A stretch of DNA of 33,703 bases from Roseofilum reptotaenium CS-1145 (GCF_028330985.1 NZ_JAQMUE010000030.1:1-33703), one strand, 5' to 3'. Shown: positions 1-7,464, numbered from the stretch's first letter. Notes: generated by a model not told the origin, from the letters alone. A program made the numbers and translations.

Positions 1-205
1 CCTAAAGAAAACCACGTTTGATAGCGGACACGGTGTCCGAGGTTTATGCAACATCAATCGAAGCGTTTCCAACCTTGCCGTTTCAGATGCCGACGAACGT
101 CGTGCCAAGAGTAAAAACTGGCGTGATAAATGTTCGGCTGATGAAACCGCCAAGATTGTCGTCGGAAACATGGTACACAAAAAGGCTGTTTCAGCAAGCC
201 GCTAG
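1..205 (+). CDS. C-terminal end of an unrecognised protein, 5' end outside the window
   Basis: An open frame starting at base 2 runs without a stop to TAG at 203-205, giving about 67 residues that end in HKKAVSASR. Residue choice (SDADERRAKSKNWRDK, then ETAKIVVGNMVHKK) and codon use look like real coding. It is out of phase with the next gene, whose open frame also covers much of this stretch. The simplest reading is the tail of an upstream gene overlapping the start of the next one. A frameshifted single gene is the alternative. No family is recognised. Confidence 0.4.
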   Translation, partial: LKKTTFDSGHGVRGLCNINRSVSNLAVSDADERRAKSKNWRDKCSADETAKIVVGNMVHKKAVSASR

Positions 206-1025
206 AAAATCGGGAGAACCCATCCCCACAAGCGTGAAGCTCTTCAATTTCCAGGATTACTGTGAAGAGCAAATGAAGCTGGCTTTTAATTTGCAAGATG
301 ACGAAGCAACCATGAAAGAACTGGGCAAACGAGCCATCTTAGAAGCTCACTTGGCTCGTCAAGAAGGGGCGATCGCCCGAAAAAGTTTGGACGCAATTAT
401 TGAATGGCTGGGAATGGCATATAAGGAGAAAATGCATCTCCTTAGAGCTAATTTCAATATTCCTGGTATTGCTGACGAACTAGGTATTCCTGGGGCACTA
501 AGCATAAGCGCTTGGGACAACATCATCGGTGACGAGAAAGACAAGGAATTCGAGAAATTTCTAGAGATTTCAGACATTCCCATCAAGACGAAGGAAGTTG
601 ACCGGTCTAAACCAGACTTAGCTTCATCTTTATTGCTTCTGCGAAAAATGTCCTCAATAATTCAACATGCGCACACCGTCTCTCTCGATTACAAAAACAT
701 TGAGGAAAATATTGACAAATACCTCAAAGATTTTGACACCAAAGCCAATAGAGGGGCTAGTGCCACTCGTGAATTGCTAAAAAAACAGGGCAAGAAAGTT
801 AAAGGAGATGAAGCGGACACTAACGATAAAGACCCGGAACGTCTAAACAACCTGGAAAAATGGGTAGAATATGCGGAAGAGGGATATGTAGGCGACGATC
901 CCAGTTTCAAAGAAGACAGGAGAATTTCGTCACGTCAAGAGAAGGAACCCTTTGGACGTACTTACCCCGAACGTCCCAAAATTGTAATTAAGAAAAATTC
1001 AAACACGGACACGGATAACAAATGA
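18..1025 (+). CDS. Hypothetical protein of an apparent mobile region
   Basis: This frame gives up to 335 residues. It is closed upstream by a stop at 3-5, and TTG at 18 is only the first possible start. ATG at 87, 138 or 274 is also possible, and none has a clear ribosome binding site. The protein is charged and mostly helical by inspection, with a Lys/Glu/Asp-rich C-terminal third that looks disordered. I see no catalytic motif and do not recognise a family. Its last bases overlap the next gene as ATGA (1022-1025), so the two are probably translationally coupled and act together. One HIP1 octamer lies at 369. The first 200 bases also carry a competing frame, so the true N-terminus is uncertain. 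Confidence 0.6.
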   Translation: MIADTVSEVYATSIEAFPTLPFQMPTNVVPRVKTGVINVRLMKPPRLSSETWYTKRLFQQAARKSGEPIPTSVKLFNFQDYCEEQMKLAFNLQDDEATMKELGKRAILEAHLARQEGAIARKSLDAIIEWLGMAYKEKMHLLRANFNIPGIADELGIPGALSISAWDNIIGDEKDKEFEKFLEISDIPIKTKEVDRSKPDLASSLLLLRKMSSIIQHAHTVSLDYKNIEENIDKYLKDFDTKANRGASATRELLKKQGKKVKGDEADTNDKDPERLNNLEKWVEYAEEGYVGDDPSFKEDRRISSRQEKEPFGRTYPERPKIVIKKNSNTDTDNK

Positions 1026-1570
1026 CACAAAGACCAGGAACGGGGGTAATGCACTTCATACGGTGGTATACCCCGATCCAATATCAAAACCTCAAACTCT
1101 TAACAGGAGAATATAAGAAAGCAAAATTACTATTTCAAAAATTACAAAGGGAGGAAGGACTGATGGATGACAAAGAAGAAATGACGTTGCTTAAAGCGAT
1201 CCTAGAATCACTGATGAAGCAGTTGCCTGTTGCAATAACTGAAGTGCAGCAAGCAGAAGGAGTGGAAAGGAGACTTCATCACAACCTTGAAAGCCTTTCC
1301 AATATAGTCAACGTATTTAAGCGAGACATCCTTAAAGAAGTAAATGAAAACAAAAGTTATATAAGAGGTCTAGTACAAGGAAATCAAAGTAAAATAAATT
1401 CTTTAGGTACTGACAATCAAAAATTATTAAATAAAGTAAACGAGCTGTCAGGACAGTTTGGGATATTTGAGACAGAAATAAAAACTAGAATTGACACTCT
1501 AATTAAAGTTGGAGATCTACTAGGGGGACTGATCAGCCTAGCCATTGCAGCCTTAGCTCTAATGAAATAG
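1022..1570 (+). CDS. Hypothetical coiled-coil protein with C-terminal membrane anchor
   Basis: The product is 182 residues. ATG at 1022 overlaps the stop of the upstream gene (ATGA), which supports this start. The middle (about residues 35-160) is rich in Glu, Lys, Gln, Leu and Ile with heptad-like spacing, suggesting a long coiled coil. The last 20 residues (GDLLGGLISLAIAALALM) are hydrophobic and end almost at the stop, as in a tail-anchored protein. No enzymatic motif is visible. Coupling to the preceding gene suggests a two-protein unit. A phage or plasmid structural role is possible but unsupported. The gene ends 24 bases before a TTAAGTCTAAA repeat cluster. Confidence 0.6.
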   Translation: MTQRPGTGVMHFIRWYTPIQYQNLKLLTGEYKKAKLLFQKLQREEGLMDDKEEMTLLKAILESLMKQLPVAITEVQQAEGVERRLHHNLESLSNIVNVFKRDILKEVNENKSYIRGLVQGNQSKINSLGTDNQKLLNKVNELSGQFGIFETEIKTRIDTLIKVGDLLGGLISLAIAALALMK

Positions 1571-1593
1571 TAGGCTCCTTACCCCTCACTCTA

Positions 1594-1633
1594 AATTTAA
1601 GTCTAAAATTTAGACTTAATTTAAGTCTAAAAT
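1594..1633. repeat. TTAAGTCTAAA repeat triad, copy 1
   Basis: Three units of the 11-mer TTAAGTCTAAA or its complement TTTAGACTTAA lie end to end in the order forward, reverse, forward. Flanks are an imperfect inverted repeat: CTCCTTACCCCTC on the left and GGGGTGGGGTAGAGGAG on the right. Copies 2 and 3 are at 3198-3236 and 4189-4227. The cluster directly follows a gene end, so a transcription-terminating hairpin is possible, but there is no T run. Iteron, operator or small non-autonomous element are other readings. Confidence 0.8.
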
Positions 1634-1698
1634 CCAGGGGTGGGGTAGAGGAGGGATAGAAGGTCTCATTTACTCACCCAGCACTTTTTGAATATTTT

Positions 1699-1728
1699 GG
1701 CTGAAACCAAGTCCCTGCAAGGCTTTAG
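1699..1728. repeat. Dispersed repeat, copy A (partner at 7008-7040)
   Basis: The stretch beginning GGCTGAAACCAAGTCCCTGC and ending GCTTTAG matches 7008-7040 (GGCTGTGAAACCAATTCCC and on) with only a few differences and three inserted bases. Both copies are on the same strand and lie in gene-poor DNA. This may be the end of an insertion element or a decayed shared sequence. No transposase is visible beside either copy. Confidence 0.55.
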
Positions 1729-1813
1729 CTGACCTAGGACTTCCCCGAAACATTTTTGTCACCCTCTAATATTGATTCTCTCGTAACGATTTAGCGATCG
1801 CCTCTGGTAATTC

Positions 1814-1999
1814 TCATGAACCCTCAGCTTGGGACATAAAATCTAACAGAGTCTGCAAAGCCTCAAATTTGGGCTGTAACGCCACAGAACAGTCCAACCA
1901 TCCCTTCCCCTTAGATCCTTCCCAAAGCGTAAGAAGAGCGCAACATGCCTTGGCTAACTGAATGAACCGATTGTCTTGTCCTGGAGTCAACAAGAATAC
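1814..1999 (-). pseudogene. Possible gene remnant
   Basis: On the minus strand a frame of about 61 codons is open from just after a TGA to TGA at 1816-1814. It has no ATG start at its beginning. The translation has a protein-like make-up, with segments PGQDNRFIQLAKACCALL and FEALQTLLDFMSQAEGS. This is what the 3' end of a truncated gene would look like. No family is recognised and coding status is not certain. Confidence 0.3.
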
Positions 2000-2129
2000 T
2001 CAATTACCGATCGCAAGGGAAGACAGCCACATAAAATTAATTTTTCCATCACTCTATTGACATATTACTATATATATATTAAACTGTGGGTGGCGGTGGG
2101 GTAGGGATGGTATATATAATATAATTAAT

Positions 2130-2155
2130 CTTTGATAAACCCATGTTTATCAAAG
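2130..2155. promoter_or_regulatory. Perfect 11-bp inverted repeat with 4-base centre
   Basis: CTTTGATAAAC at 2130-2140 and GTTTATCAAAG at 2145-2155 are exact complements around CCAT. This could be a repressor operator or a stem-loop. It has no T run, so it is not a standard terminator. It sits in AT-rich DNA with no nearby gene start, so its target is unknown. Confidence 0.5.
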
Positions 2156-2276
2156 TCTCTATAATAATTACTTTATTAATACTATTTTTTACAACTATTA
2201 AAGTTAAGTGAGTAAGTGAGATCGAAACAATCACTAAGACAACCCTGGGAGATTAAGCTTAAGCCTTGCGCTCAGT

Positions 2277-2312
2277 CAGTCAAGGGTTCCCTCCTGCGTC
2301 GGCACTTTGTGC
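2277..2312. repeat. Dispersed inverted repeat, arm 1 (partner 4065-4101)
   Basis: The sequence from TCAAGGGTTCCCTCCTGCG through GGCAC recurs as its reverse complement at 4065-4101. The only visible difference is in the small GGGCAC-GAAGTGCC hairpin. The next bases also contain CTTTCGCTAG here and CTAGCGAAAG near the partner, so the relation extends further. It looks like a short palindromic extragenic repeat rather than coding DNA. Confidence 0.65.
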
Positions 2313-2621
2313 CCCTGACAGCCTTCACTTGCAAGGCTTTCGCTAGAGTTGCCAGGGTTGTTTCAGGGGGATTGTGTGTGAAGAGAAACGCTATCGCTAT
2401 TATCAATTAAATTAATAAAAATATTATATTAACGGTTAAGGTGTCTTTTCGTTAATAACGCTATTATTCTAGCGATAAATAAAATTATTTTCACTATCAC
2501 TGTGAATGACATTATCCCTATTATTTTGATTATATTATCTGTTATACTTTTTATTTATTGGTTTATAATAATTTATTTGATGATTATAATTAAAGAAATA
2601 GAGTTCAAGTGCAATAGAATT

Positions 2622-2864
2622 TTATCCTTCCCTGAAATACCTGTTCTCCTTGTCATCCCATATGCCTCTTTCTTCAAATTGTTTAATCAAGGAGATTGCT
2701 ACGTTTTTAGCGGATTTCACAGAATCCCTAGCCTCACTGTTTTTAGCTTGTAGACAAAATTTATTGCTACAACTGCTGTACATATGAAAACTAAATTTTC
2801 TTCCAATAGGATAGATGACTATTCTATAGTGTTTGTATTCAACAATAGTTCTTGTTGTAGACAT
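2622..2864 (-). CDS. Small hypothetical protein downstream of tRNA-Asn
   Basis: The product is 80 residues from ATG at 2864, beginning MSTTRTIVEYKHYRIVIYP and ending near WDDKENRYFREG. It has a balanced, globular composition with alternating beta-like and helical stretches. It starts 21 bases after the 3' end of tRNA-Asn on the same strand, so both may share a transcript. No good Shine-Dalgarno sequence is seen. It is unrecognised. A competing plus-strand frame over the same bases is less protein-like. Confidence 0.5.
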   Translation of the reverse strand: MSTTRTIVEYKHYRIVIYPIGRKFSFHMYSSCSNKFCLQAKNSEARDSVKSAKNVAISLIKQFEERGIWDDKENRYFREG

Positions 2865-2885
2865 GGCATTGTTGTATTATTAAAA

Positions 2886-2957
<72 letters not shown>

Positions 2958-2972
2958 AAGTACTATCTTTTT

Positions 2973-3128
2973 CTATAAATTGTCATCAATGGGTTGAGCG
3001 ATTACAATCAGTGTCTCTGAAGAAGAATCTTTGGGTGGATCTTCCATAAAGATATCTACAGAAGGAGCCTCAGTTGGAGGTCTCTTTTTTGATGAGGGGT
3101 TAGAGTTTTGCGGTTTGTTTTCTTGCAT
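2973..3128 (-). CDS. Possible small disordered protein upstream of tRNA-Asn
   Basis: A 51-residue frame from ATG at 3128 to TAG at 2975-2973 encodes a Pro/Ser/Lys-rich N-terminal half (MQENKPQNSNPSSKKRPP) followed by an acidic, more hydrophobic tail (ETLIVIAQPIDDNL). It ends 15 bases before tRNA-Asn on the same strand. GGAG lies immediately before the ATG, too close for ideal spacing, so a later start is possible. No homologue is recognised. Confidence 0.35.
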   Translation of the reverse strand: MQENKPQNSNPSSKKRPPTEAPSVDIFMEDPPKDSSSETLIVIAQPIDDNL

Positions 3129-3197
3129 CTCCAATCACAAAGAAATGGGGGAATGTTCGATAGCCTCAAGTAGGTAGGATACTTACCCTCTTCTCGT

Positions 3198-3236
3198 AAT
3201 TAAGTCTAAATTTTAGACTTAAATTTAGACTTAAAT
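3198..3236. repeat. TTAAGTCTAAA repeat triad, copy 2
   Basis: TTAAGTCTAAA is followed by two TTTAGACTTAA units (order forward, reverse, reverse), preceded by CTTACCCTC much as at the other two copies. It lies between the minus-strand tRNA-Asn unit and the plus-strand pair of small genes beginning at 3379, so it separates two divergent units. Confidence 0.8.
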
Positions 3237-3378
3237 AGAAAGACCCCAATAGGGGTCATGGTTCTAGGGGTTGTGTGTGCTTCCTAATTATATTTCGCTA
3301 CCGAATCTATTCTAGCCACTTCTTGGTAATTTGTCACTATATAATAAAAGCAGAAGATAATCCTAGTGGTTGAATAAT

Positions 3379-3678
3379 ATGATGAAGTTAAAATTAGAAG
3401 AAGCAATTAATGTTGCCAGAAATCGTCTTAATAAACTTGCTTTGTGGGAAGGAAGAGAGATAGAGGATATTAGGTTAGAAGAGCTTGAGTTTAGAGATAT
3501 ATGGAATAACTGGACTGTCACCTTAAGTTATCAACATGAGGTAACTGTGCGTCCCAATCCTTTACTACCCAATCATCCTGCTATTAAACTTGAAAGGTCT
3601 TATAAGCGATTTACTATTAATAGTATTGGAGAGGTGACAGCAATTAAGAATCCTTTCCTTCAAGAGAGAGAGAAGTAA
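3379..3678 (+). CDS. Small hypothetical protein, first of a pair
   Basis: The ATG at 3379 (or the next one, at 3382) is preferred over TTG at 3370. The product is about 99 residues. The N-terminal half is helical and charged. The second half has WTVTLSYQHEV and KRFTINSIGEVTAIKNP, a beta-strand pattern. This resembles the small cyanobacterial proteins that end in a strand-turn-strand, but I cannot assign a family. The next gene starts one base after the stop, so the two form an operon. Confidence 0.6.
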   Translation: MMKLKLEEAINVARNRLNKLALWEGREIEDIRLEELEFRDIWNNWTVTLSYQHEVTVRPNPLLPNHPAIKLERSYKRFTINSIGEVTAIKNPFLQEREK

Positions 3679-3679
3679 A

Positions 3680-3946
3680 ATGATTGTCCAGACAAAAGAT
3701 TACGCGATTCGGTTGTCAAAGAATTGTAAACTTGAGGTTCGACGGCATGGATATAATCTTGCAACAGGTGAAGTGGATTATAGGGTTGTAGTCTACTTTT
3801 TTAAGAAGGGAGAAAAGATTCATGAAGAAGAAATCGCTCGTTACAATTCAGAAGAGGAGGCTCGGAAACTATTTTCCGAATTGGTAACAGCTTGGGCATC
3901 TGGAGAGAAGCTTTTTTCTGTCCCTGATATCGATTATGTAAACTAA
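3680..3946 (+). CDS. Small hypothetical protein, second of a pair
   Basis: The product is 88 residues from ATG at 3680, with a good ribosome binding site (GAGAGAGAAG) inside the end of the preceding gene. It begins with a beta-rich half (YAIRLSKNCKLEVRRHGY, VDYRVVVYFFKKGEKI), followed by a helix (EEEARKLFSELVTAW). The composition is that of a compact soluble protein. No catalytic motif is recognised. Tight linkage to the upstream gene suggests that the products interact or belong to one accessory module. Confidence 0.65.
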   Translation: MIVQTKDYAIRLSKNCKLEVRRHGYNLATGEVDYRVVVYFFKKGEKIHEEEIARYNSEEEARKLFSELVTAWASGEKLFSVPDIDYVN

Positions 3947-4064
3947 GGGTTTGATTAAAAGTGAAGTTGGCAAGGTGGTGGCGGTAGCCGTCTTTTTTAT
4001 AAACATTCCCCCTGCCGAACCACCCGTTAACGGAGCAATAATCGCTTCTAGCGAAAGGAGTCAA

Positions 4065-4101
4065 GGGCACGAAGTGCCGACGCAGGAGGGAACCCTTGAC
4101 G
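4065..4101. repeat. Dispersed inverted repeat, arm 2 (partner 2277-2312)
   Basis: The sequence GGGCACGAAGTGCCGACGC and on through AGGGAACCCTTGAC is the reverse complement of 2277-2312 with one or two differences. It contains the small palindrome GGGCACGAAGTGCC. The two arms are about 1.8 kb apart and enclose the tRNA-Asn unit and the pair of small genes. Confidence 0.65.
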
Positions 4102-4188
4102 GATGGAGCGAAGTGATTAGGGTGAAGTCCCAGGGTGGTGAGGTTGGATATGCTGAACTTTGACTGGTGTCTCTCTCCTACCCCTTGG

Positions 4189-4227
4189 AATTAAGTCTAA
4201 ACTTTAGACTTAATTTTAGACTTAAAT
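4189..4227. repeat. TTAAGTCTAAA repeat triad, copy 3
   Basis: TTAAGTCTAAA, one base, then two TTTAGACTTAA units: the same order as copy 2. It lies 25 bases beyond the 3' end of the recombinase gene and could end its transcript, although T runs are short. Confidence 0.8.
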
Positions 4228-4251
4228 ACAGATTGCAGAGTTTTATCAAGG

Positions 4252-5847
4252 CTATTGACCAATCCTAGGTAGATCGTCATTGCCACCAAGAAGTTCATTG
4301 AGTCTGGCATTTTCTCTCTTCAGAAAAAGGATGGTTTCTTCAAGAGAGTCAATCTTGGAATAGGCTTGAGTAAGTTTTTCTTTAAGCTGTTGGTTCTCTG
4401 ATTTCTCGGAGATATCAGCCATCAGGAGATTAACTTGGTTCCTAGTCGTTTGGTGCTTGTCATAGCGATCGTTCATGGTTTGGGAGTGCCCCAATGATAG
4501 AGCGCGTTGATCGCGAGTCAAACCAGCAAGTTTGCCGTGATGGTTAGCCAGATGACGTAAGGCGTGAGTTTGGGTAAAGCCTATTCCTACTTGGTCAATG
4601 TAGCTAATAAGCATTTTTGCCATAGTACGGCTATAAATACTTTTCTTTGATTGGTCGTTACTTGATGCTCTTGGAGTGCAGTGAGGCATCTTTGTGGCAC
4701 TATCTTTGATCTCTAGTAATTCAACCAAATTAGGATAATCAGGATGTACCATAGGACGTGCAATTCGCTTGCCTGTTTTGGTTGTAATCCAATGTTTTTG
4801 ACCACTAGTATCAGTGACCCAAAACCCTTCATCAATTACCAAAATATTCTCATGATTACCTGGGTCATGGAGCGCCTTAAATACATAGCCATCAATGGTT
4901 ACAGGTTCATCAAGATTAAGGATAGCCTTGAATTCGGAAGCACGAAAACCATAGAGTAAATTAATGCAAATTGCTTTCATCCAAGATTTGCGAGAACTTA
5001 TATTATTCCATTGGTTTGCAGTTAATTCATAACCATTAAGCCCTAAAACTCTAGCTCTAAAGTCTAAAAAGGTCTCAAGGTCAATGGATTGCATTTTGGT
5101 TTTTTTAACTATTTTCAAGACTCCAAAATGATTAGTTACCTGTTCTAATTCTAAAAATAGTTTTGTATCCCTAAGAAGTTTTGTGACTCCTGTATAGGCA
5201 TTCTTGAACCCCTTAGAACAAAGGGTTTGATTACCAGAAATAGAAAATAATTGAGACCAATTGCGAATAAGTTCAGAAATTATATTCTTTCCAGTAAGCT
5301 TAAGTTTTGGATTGAGTTTTTTGAAGTGCTTTCCATAAGTAGAGTGATAATTAGCTAAAGTATTTATTCTGGTTTTATCCTCACTCCTCTCTCTGCCACA
5401 TTTATCATAGCCACCAAGGTAATTGTTTTTTACAATTTCAATGGCATTTTCAATGGTTATGATGTCATTTTCAAGGGAAACAGTGCCCTTTATTTGTGTC
5501 TCGTACCATACCCAAAACTCACTTTCTGTCTCACATTCATTGAGTTTGTGAGCCACAAACAGAGCCTTAGCCAGAGCATTGACGCAACCATCACGAGTGA
5601 AGCTCTCATTGCAAGAGTTATTAACCGTTGCTGGTTTGGTGGCTGTCTTGAACCGGAGATACAACCGGTTACCGCTACTGACAATCCGAATACCCTTGGG
5701 GGTACTCCTCTGAGAAGCCTTGAGGTAAGTCCTCGCCAATTCGTGGTCTACCTGCTTGGATGGGTCAATGGAGTTAGAGTGAAAATACTCATTCACTAAA
5801 AGCCATGCCTGTTTTATGTAGTTATCCACAACACATTTCCAACACAT
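4252..5847 (-). CDS. Tyrosine recombinase (phage-type integrase) with C-terminal coiled coil
   Basis: This is a site-specific recombinase that would cut and rejoin DNA at the element's attachment sites through a covalent phosphotyrosine. The product is 531 residues. The N-terminal half is a poorly conserved DNA-binding region. The catalytic half shows the first Arg in LLYGFRASEF (about residue 302), then HALRH (His-x-x-Arg), LGHS with the next His, and the likely nucleophile Tyr in DRYDKH. The last 55 residues (ENQQLKEKLTQAYSKIDSLE and on) form a predicted coiled coil, an unusual addition that could drive oligomerisation. ATG at 5847 is used; the Shine-Dalgarno is weak. The gene start lies 74 bases from a tRNA-Gly 3'-end-like sequence, the usual arrangement for an integrase beside its att site. 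Confidence 0.88.
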   Translation of the reverse strand: MCWKCVVDNYIKQAWLLVNEYFHSNSIDPSKQVDHELARTYLKASQRSTPKGIRIVSSGNRLYLRFKTATKPATVNNSCNESFTRDGCVNALAKALFVAHKLNECETESEFWVWYETQIKGTVSLENDIITIENAIEIVKNNYLGGYDKCGRERSEDKTRINTLANYHSTYGKHFKKLNPKLKLTGKNIISELIRNWSQLFSISGNQTLCSKGFKNAYTGVTKLLRDTKLFLELEQVTNHFGVLKIVKKTKMQSIDLETFLDFRARVLGLNGYELTANQWNNISSRKSWMKAICINLLYGFRASEFKAILNLDEPVTIDGYVFKALHDPGNHENILVIDEGFWVTDTSGQKHWITTKTGKRIARPMVHPDYPNLVELLEIKDSATKMPHCTPRASSNDQSKKSIYSRTMAKMLISYIDQVGIGFTQTHALRHLANHHGKLAGLTRDQRALSLGHSQTMNDRYDKHQTTRNQVNLLMADISEKSENQQLKEKLTQAYSKIDSLEETILFLKRENARLNELLGGNDDLPRIGQ

Positions 5848-5920
5848 TTCTAAGGTTTAATGCGTTGAATGTATGCATGGTCAGGCTTTTAGCCTTTGAA
5901 GGGCGTTAGCCATCAAACAG

Positions 5921-5948
5921 GAATGCGGTTCGATTCCCCCTACCCGCT
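5921..5948 (+). other. tRNA-Gly 3'-end-like sequence, probable attachment site copy
   Basis: GGTTCGATTCC followed by CCCTACCCGCT is what the T loop and 3' acceptor strand of a bacterial tRNA-Gly look like (acceptor GCGGGTA/TACCCGC). No matching 5' acceptor strand, D arm or anticodon arm lies upstream, and the T stem is imperfect, so this is a fragment, not a tRNA gene. The recombinase gene starts 74 bases away. A tRNA 3'-end copy next to an integrase is typical of the end of an integrated element distal to the intact tRNA. That places the element to the left, with the intact tRNA-Gly beyond base 1. Confidence 0.6.
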
Positions 5949-6177
5949 TGATCATATGAGTCTTATAGGTAAAGGGACTCTCATTAATAGCTTGGAAGGC
6001 TATACTCTACCTAAAATCATCCTACACCACTCCAAAACAGTGCAGGGCAAATAGCTCATAAAAATAGAGAAAACTTATTAATGGAAGCATTGCCATAGAC
6101 TTTCACTAATAACCCAATCACATGACCATCACATAAGCACTATCTATGGATGAGTAGAGAACCATAAGGTGTGATAG

Positions 6178-6193
6178 AAAAGTATATACTTTT
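6178..6193. promoter_or_regulatory. 16-bp perfect palindrome
   Basis: AAAAGTATATACTTTT is exactly self-complementary and lies within a looser inverted repeat (GGTG on the left, CACC on the right). It could be an operator or a hairpin. No adjacent gene start points to a target. Confidence 0.4.
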
Positions 6194-6278
6194 TGTCACC
6201 CCATGCCCCACAGGGTTGCTTCGATAAAATCGCTGATTGCTCTTATTAACAGATTGCGGCTGCCGAAGCTAAACCGCT

Positions 6279-6307
6279 AAGGGTGTATACACTATATACA
6301 CCCTTTT
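6279..6307. terminator. Terminator-like hairpin
   Basis: AAGGGTGTATA (6279-6289) and TATACACCCTT (6295-6305) pair perfectly over 11 bp around the loop CACTA, with a short T run to 6307. It lies 110 bases beyond the 3' end of the minus-strand gene at 6417-6719 and could end transcription from either side. The T tract is short, so termination strength is uncertain. Confidence 0.5.
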
Positions 6308-6416
6308 GATAATCTCCTAGACTCTAATTTGCTCTTTTTTTCTGGCTGGTCGTCGCAAATTGGAGTGAGTTCATCTTCATGCAACAATCATCTTCATGGC
6401 GAGCCGAATCGTGATA

Positions 6417-6719
6417 TCAAAAGCTAAAGGCTTCCCCACAATGACGTAACATTGGGTCAATCTTTACCCAATAAGAATACTCCTTTTTATCAGGACAGTA
6501 GTCTATCAGTTCAATGAGGTGAGTATGTTCTACATCTGCCGTAAAATGTTCCTCACTCTTGTGGCTTACTAATACGAAGTCATCACAGAATCGGACTTTA
6601 TCGCCAATATTAAACCGGTTCAGTCCAGGTACTTCAGACTCTTCAAAATATTTGTAGTATTGCCCATCGTCAGAGTCAGACACTGTGCCTATATAGACGG
6701 GGACTAAAACCTGTGCCAT
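6417..6719 (-). CDS. Small hypothetical protein
   Basis: The product is 100 residues from ATG at 6719, with GGAG about ten bases upstream. It is acidic and rich in aromatic residues, with segments VLVPVYIGTVSDSDDGQYY and FNIGDKVRFCDDFVLVSH and a C-terminal WVKIDPMLRHCGEAFSF. The pattern of short strands around FNIGDKVRF recalls a small beta-barrel fold (SH3-like), but this is a guess from composition. No family is recognised. It is isolated, with no co-directional neighbour nearby. Confidence 0.6.
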   Translation of the reverse strand: MAQVLVPVYIGTVSDSDDGQYYKYFEESEVPGLNRFNIGDKVRFCDDFVLVSHKSEEHFTADVEHTHLIELIDYCPDKKEYSYWVKIDPMLRHCGEAFSF

Positions 6720-7007
6720 TATAATTTTGCTCCAATTGTACTTGGTCTACAGTTGGGGAAGTCTTGGGAGAGTGCTGCTAACACTTTCTCAAGGCGTTAA
6801 TATTCTTTCACTGATGAATAAAGCATAATCGGGGCGATCGCCCAAGGCAAGAGATAATCCATAGAAAGTTTCCATAGACAAGATAGGGAGCGATCGGAGG
6901 TTTTCTATTCAAGAGCGAAGAAGAACTCTTCCATTCTCTCTAGCTCTGGGGTCATAAAAAAATATGACCCTTCCATTCAGCATTGACTGGGTTACCTCTA
7001 ACTGAAG

Positions 7008-7040
7008 GGCTGTGAAACCAATTCCCTGCAAAGCTTTTAG
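7008..7040. repeat. Dispersed repeat, copy B (partner at 1699-1728)
   Basis: GGCTGTGAAACCAATTCCC continuing to GCTTTTAG repeats the sequence at 1699-1728 with small differences. It is on the same strand and again in gene-poor DNA. Its presence outside the proposed element suggests a genome-wide repeat family or insertion-element end. Confidence 0.55.
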
Positions 7041-7336
7041 AGTTTTTCCATCCCTTCTGAAGGCTTGTTAGAGCAATAGCGTTCTTTTTCCCCACAATGG
7101 GCTTCAGGTATTGATCGGTACAGCGAAGAGCTAGCTCTCATGAACAGCCATCTAACGGGACTTAAACAAATATTAGCGCCAAACCCAACCTAAAGTCGCT
7201 TGGTGAGCAGTGAATACGTCCCGATTTTTCTCCAGGCAACCACACAAACGAAAAGAGATTGTTGTAGGAAAGGCCGACAAAGCTTCTGTAAATGTGTTTA
7301 ATGGTCGGTTGGCCCATTGTCTTCGTAGCCCACCCG

Positions 7337-7462
7337 TTAACTTATGGTATTGATTATATAATAGTCAATGTCTGTTGCTTCTGAGACGTTCCTTGCATTC
7401 ATGACGATCGCAAACCTTCTCGCTTCTTCCTGATTTAGTGCCTGAGCTGAAACTCGCTCCAT
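7337..7462 (-). CDS. Possible 41-residue protein or gene remnant
   Basis: From ATG at 7462 to TAA at 7339-7337 the minus strand encodes a protein-like sequence with the segment ALNQEEARRFAIVMNARN and the ending DYYIINTIS. No Shine-Dalgarno sequence is evident, and a 19-base palindrome begins two bases upstream of the start. It may be a small gene or the surviving 3' end of a larger one. No family is recognised. Confidence 0.3.
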   Translation of the reverse strand: MERVSAQALNQEEARRFAIVMNARNVSEATDIDYYIINTIS

Positions 7463-7464
7463 CA

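Larger units (their letters stand above)
2000..2621. other. AT-rich intergenic DNA with repeats, no convincing gene
   Basis: This stretch is strongly AT-rich, with runs such as TATATATATATT. It holds the CTTTGATAAAC palindrome (2130-2155) and one arm of a dispersed inverted repeat (2277-2312). A 64-codon frame at 2216-2410 runs through that repeat and is not protein-like. A GTG-started frame at 2502-2753 begins with a very hydrophobic run of Ile, Leu and Phe that AT-rich DNA gives by chance. Its second half is antisense to a more convincing gene. Confidence 0.5.
3947..4251. other. Intergenic DNA made largely of repeats
   Basis: This 305-base gap holds arm 2 of the dispersed inverted repeat and copy 3 of the TTAAGTCTAAA triad. 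A 70-codon frame at 3951-4163 crosses the repeat and has an unlikely composition, so it is not called as a gene. Confidence 0.6.
5848..6416. other. Gene-free stretch with att-like sequence and palindromes
   Basis: No protein-coding frame is convincing here. The region contains the tRNA-Gly 3'-like segment (5921-5948), a palindrome (6178-6193) and a terminator-like hairpin (6279-6307). The rest looks non-coding. Confidence 0.6.

Noticed and set aside
2216-2410. 64-codon plus-strand reading frame
   Set aside because: It runs through a dispersed palindromic repeat that recurs inverted at 4065-4101, has an odd Arg/Cys-rich composition and no ribosome binding site.
2502-2753. GTG-started hydrophobic plus-strand frame
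   Set aside because: The Ile/Phe/Leu run is what very AT-rich DNA gives by chance, and its second half lies antisense to a more protein-like gene at 2622-2864.
3951-4163. 70-codon plus-strand frame after the small gene pair
   Set aside because: It consists mostly of repeat DNA and starts with TTG without a binding site.
5848-5948. Complete tRNA-Gly gene
   Set aside because: Only the T-loop and 3' acceptor-like part is present; there is no GCGGGTA strand, D arm or anticodon arm upstream.
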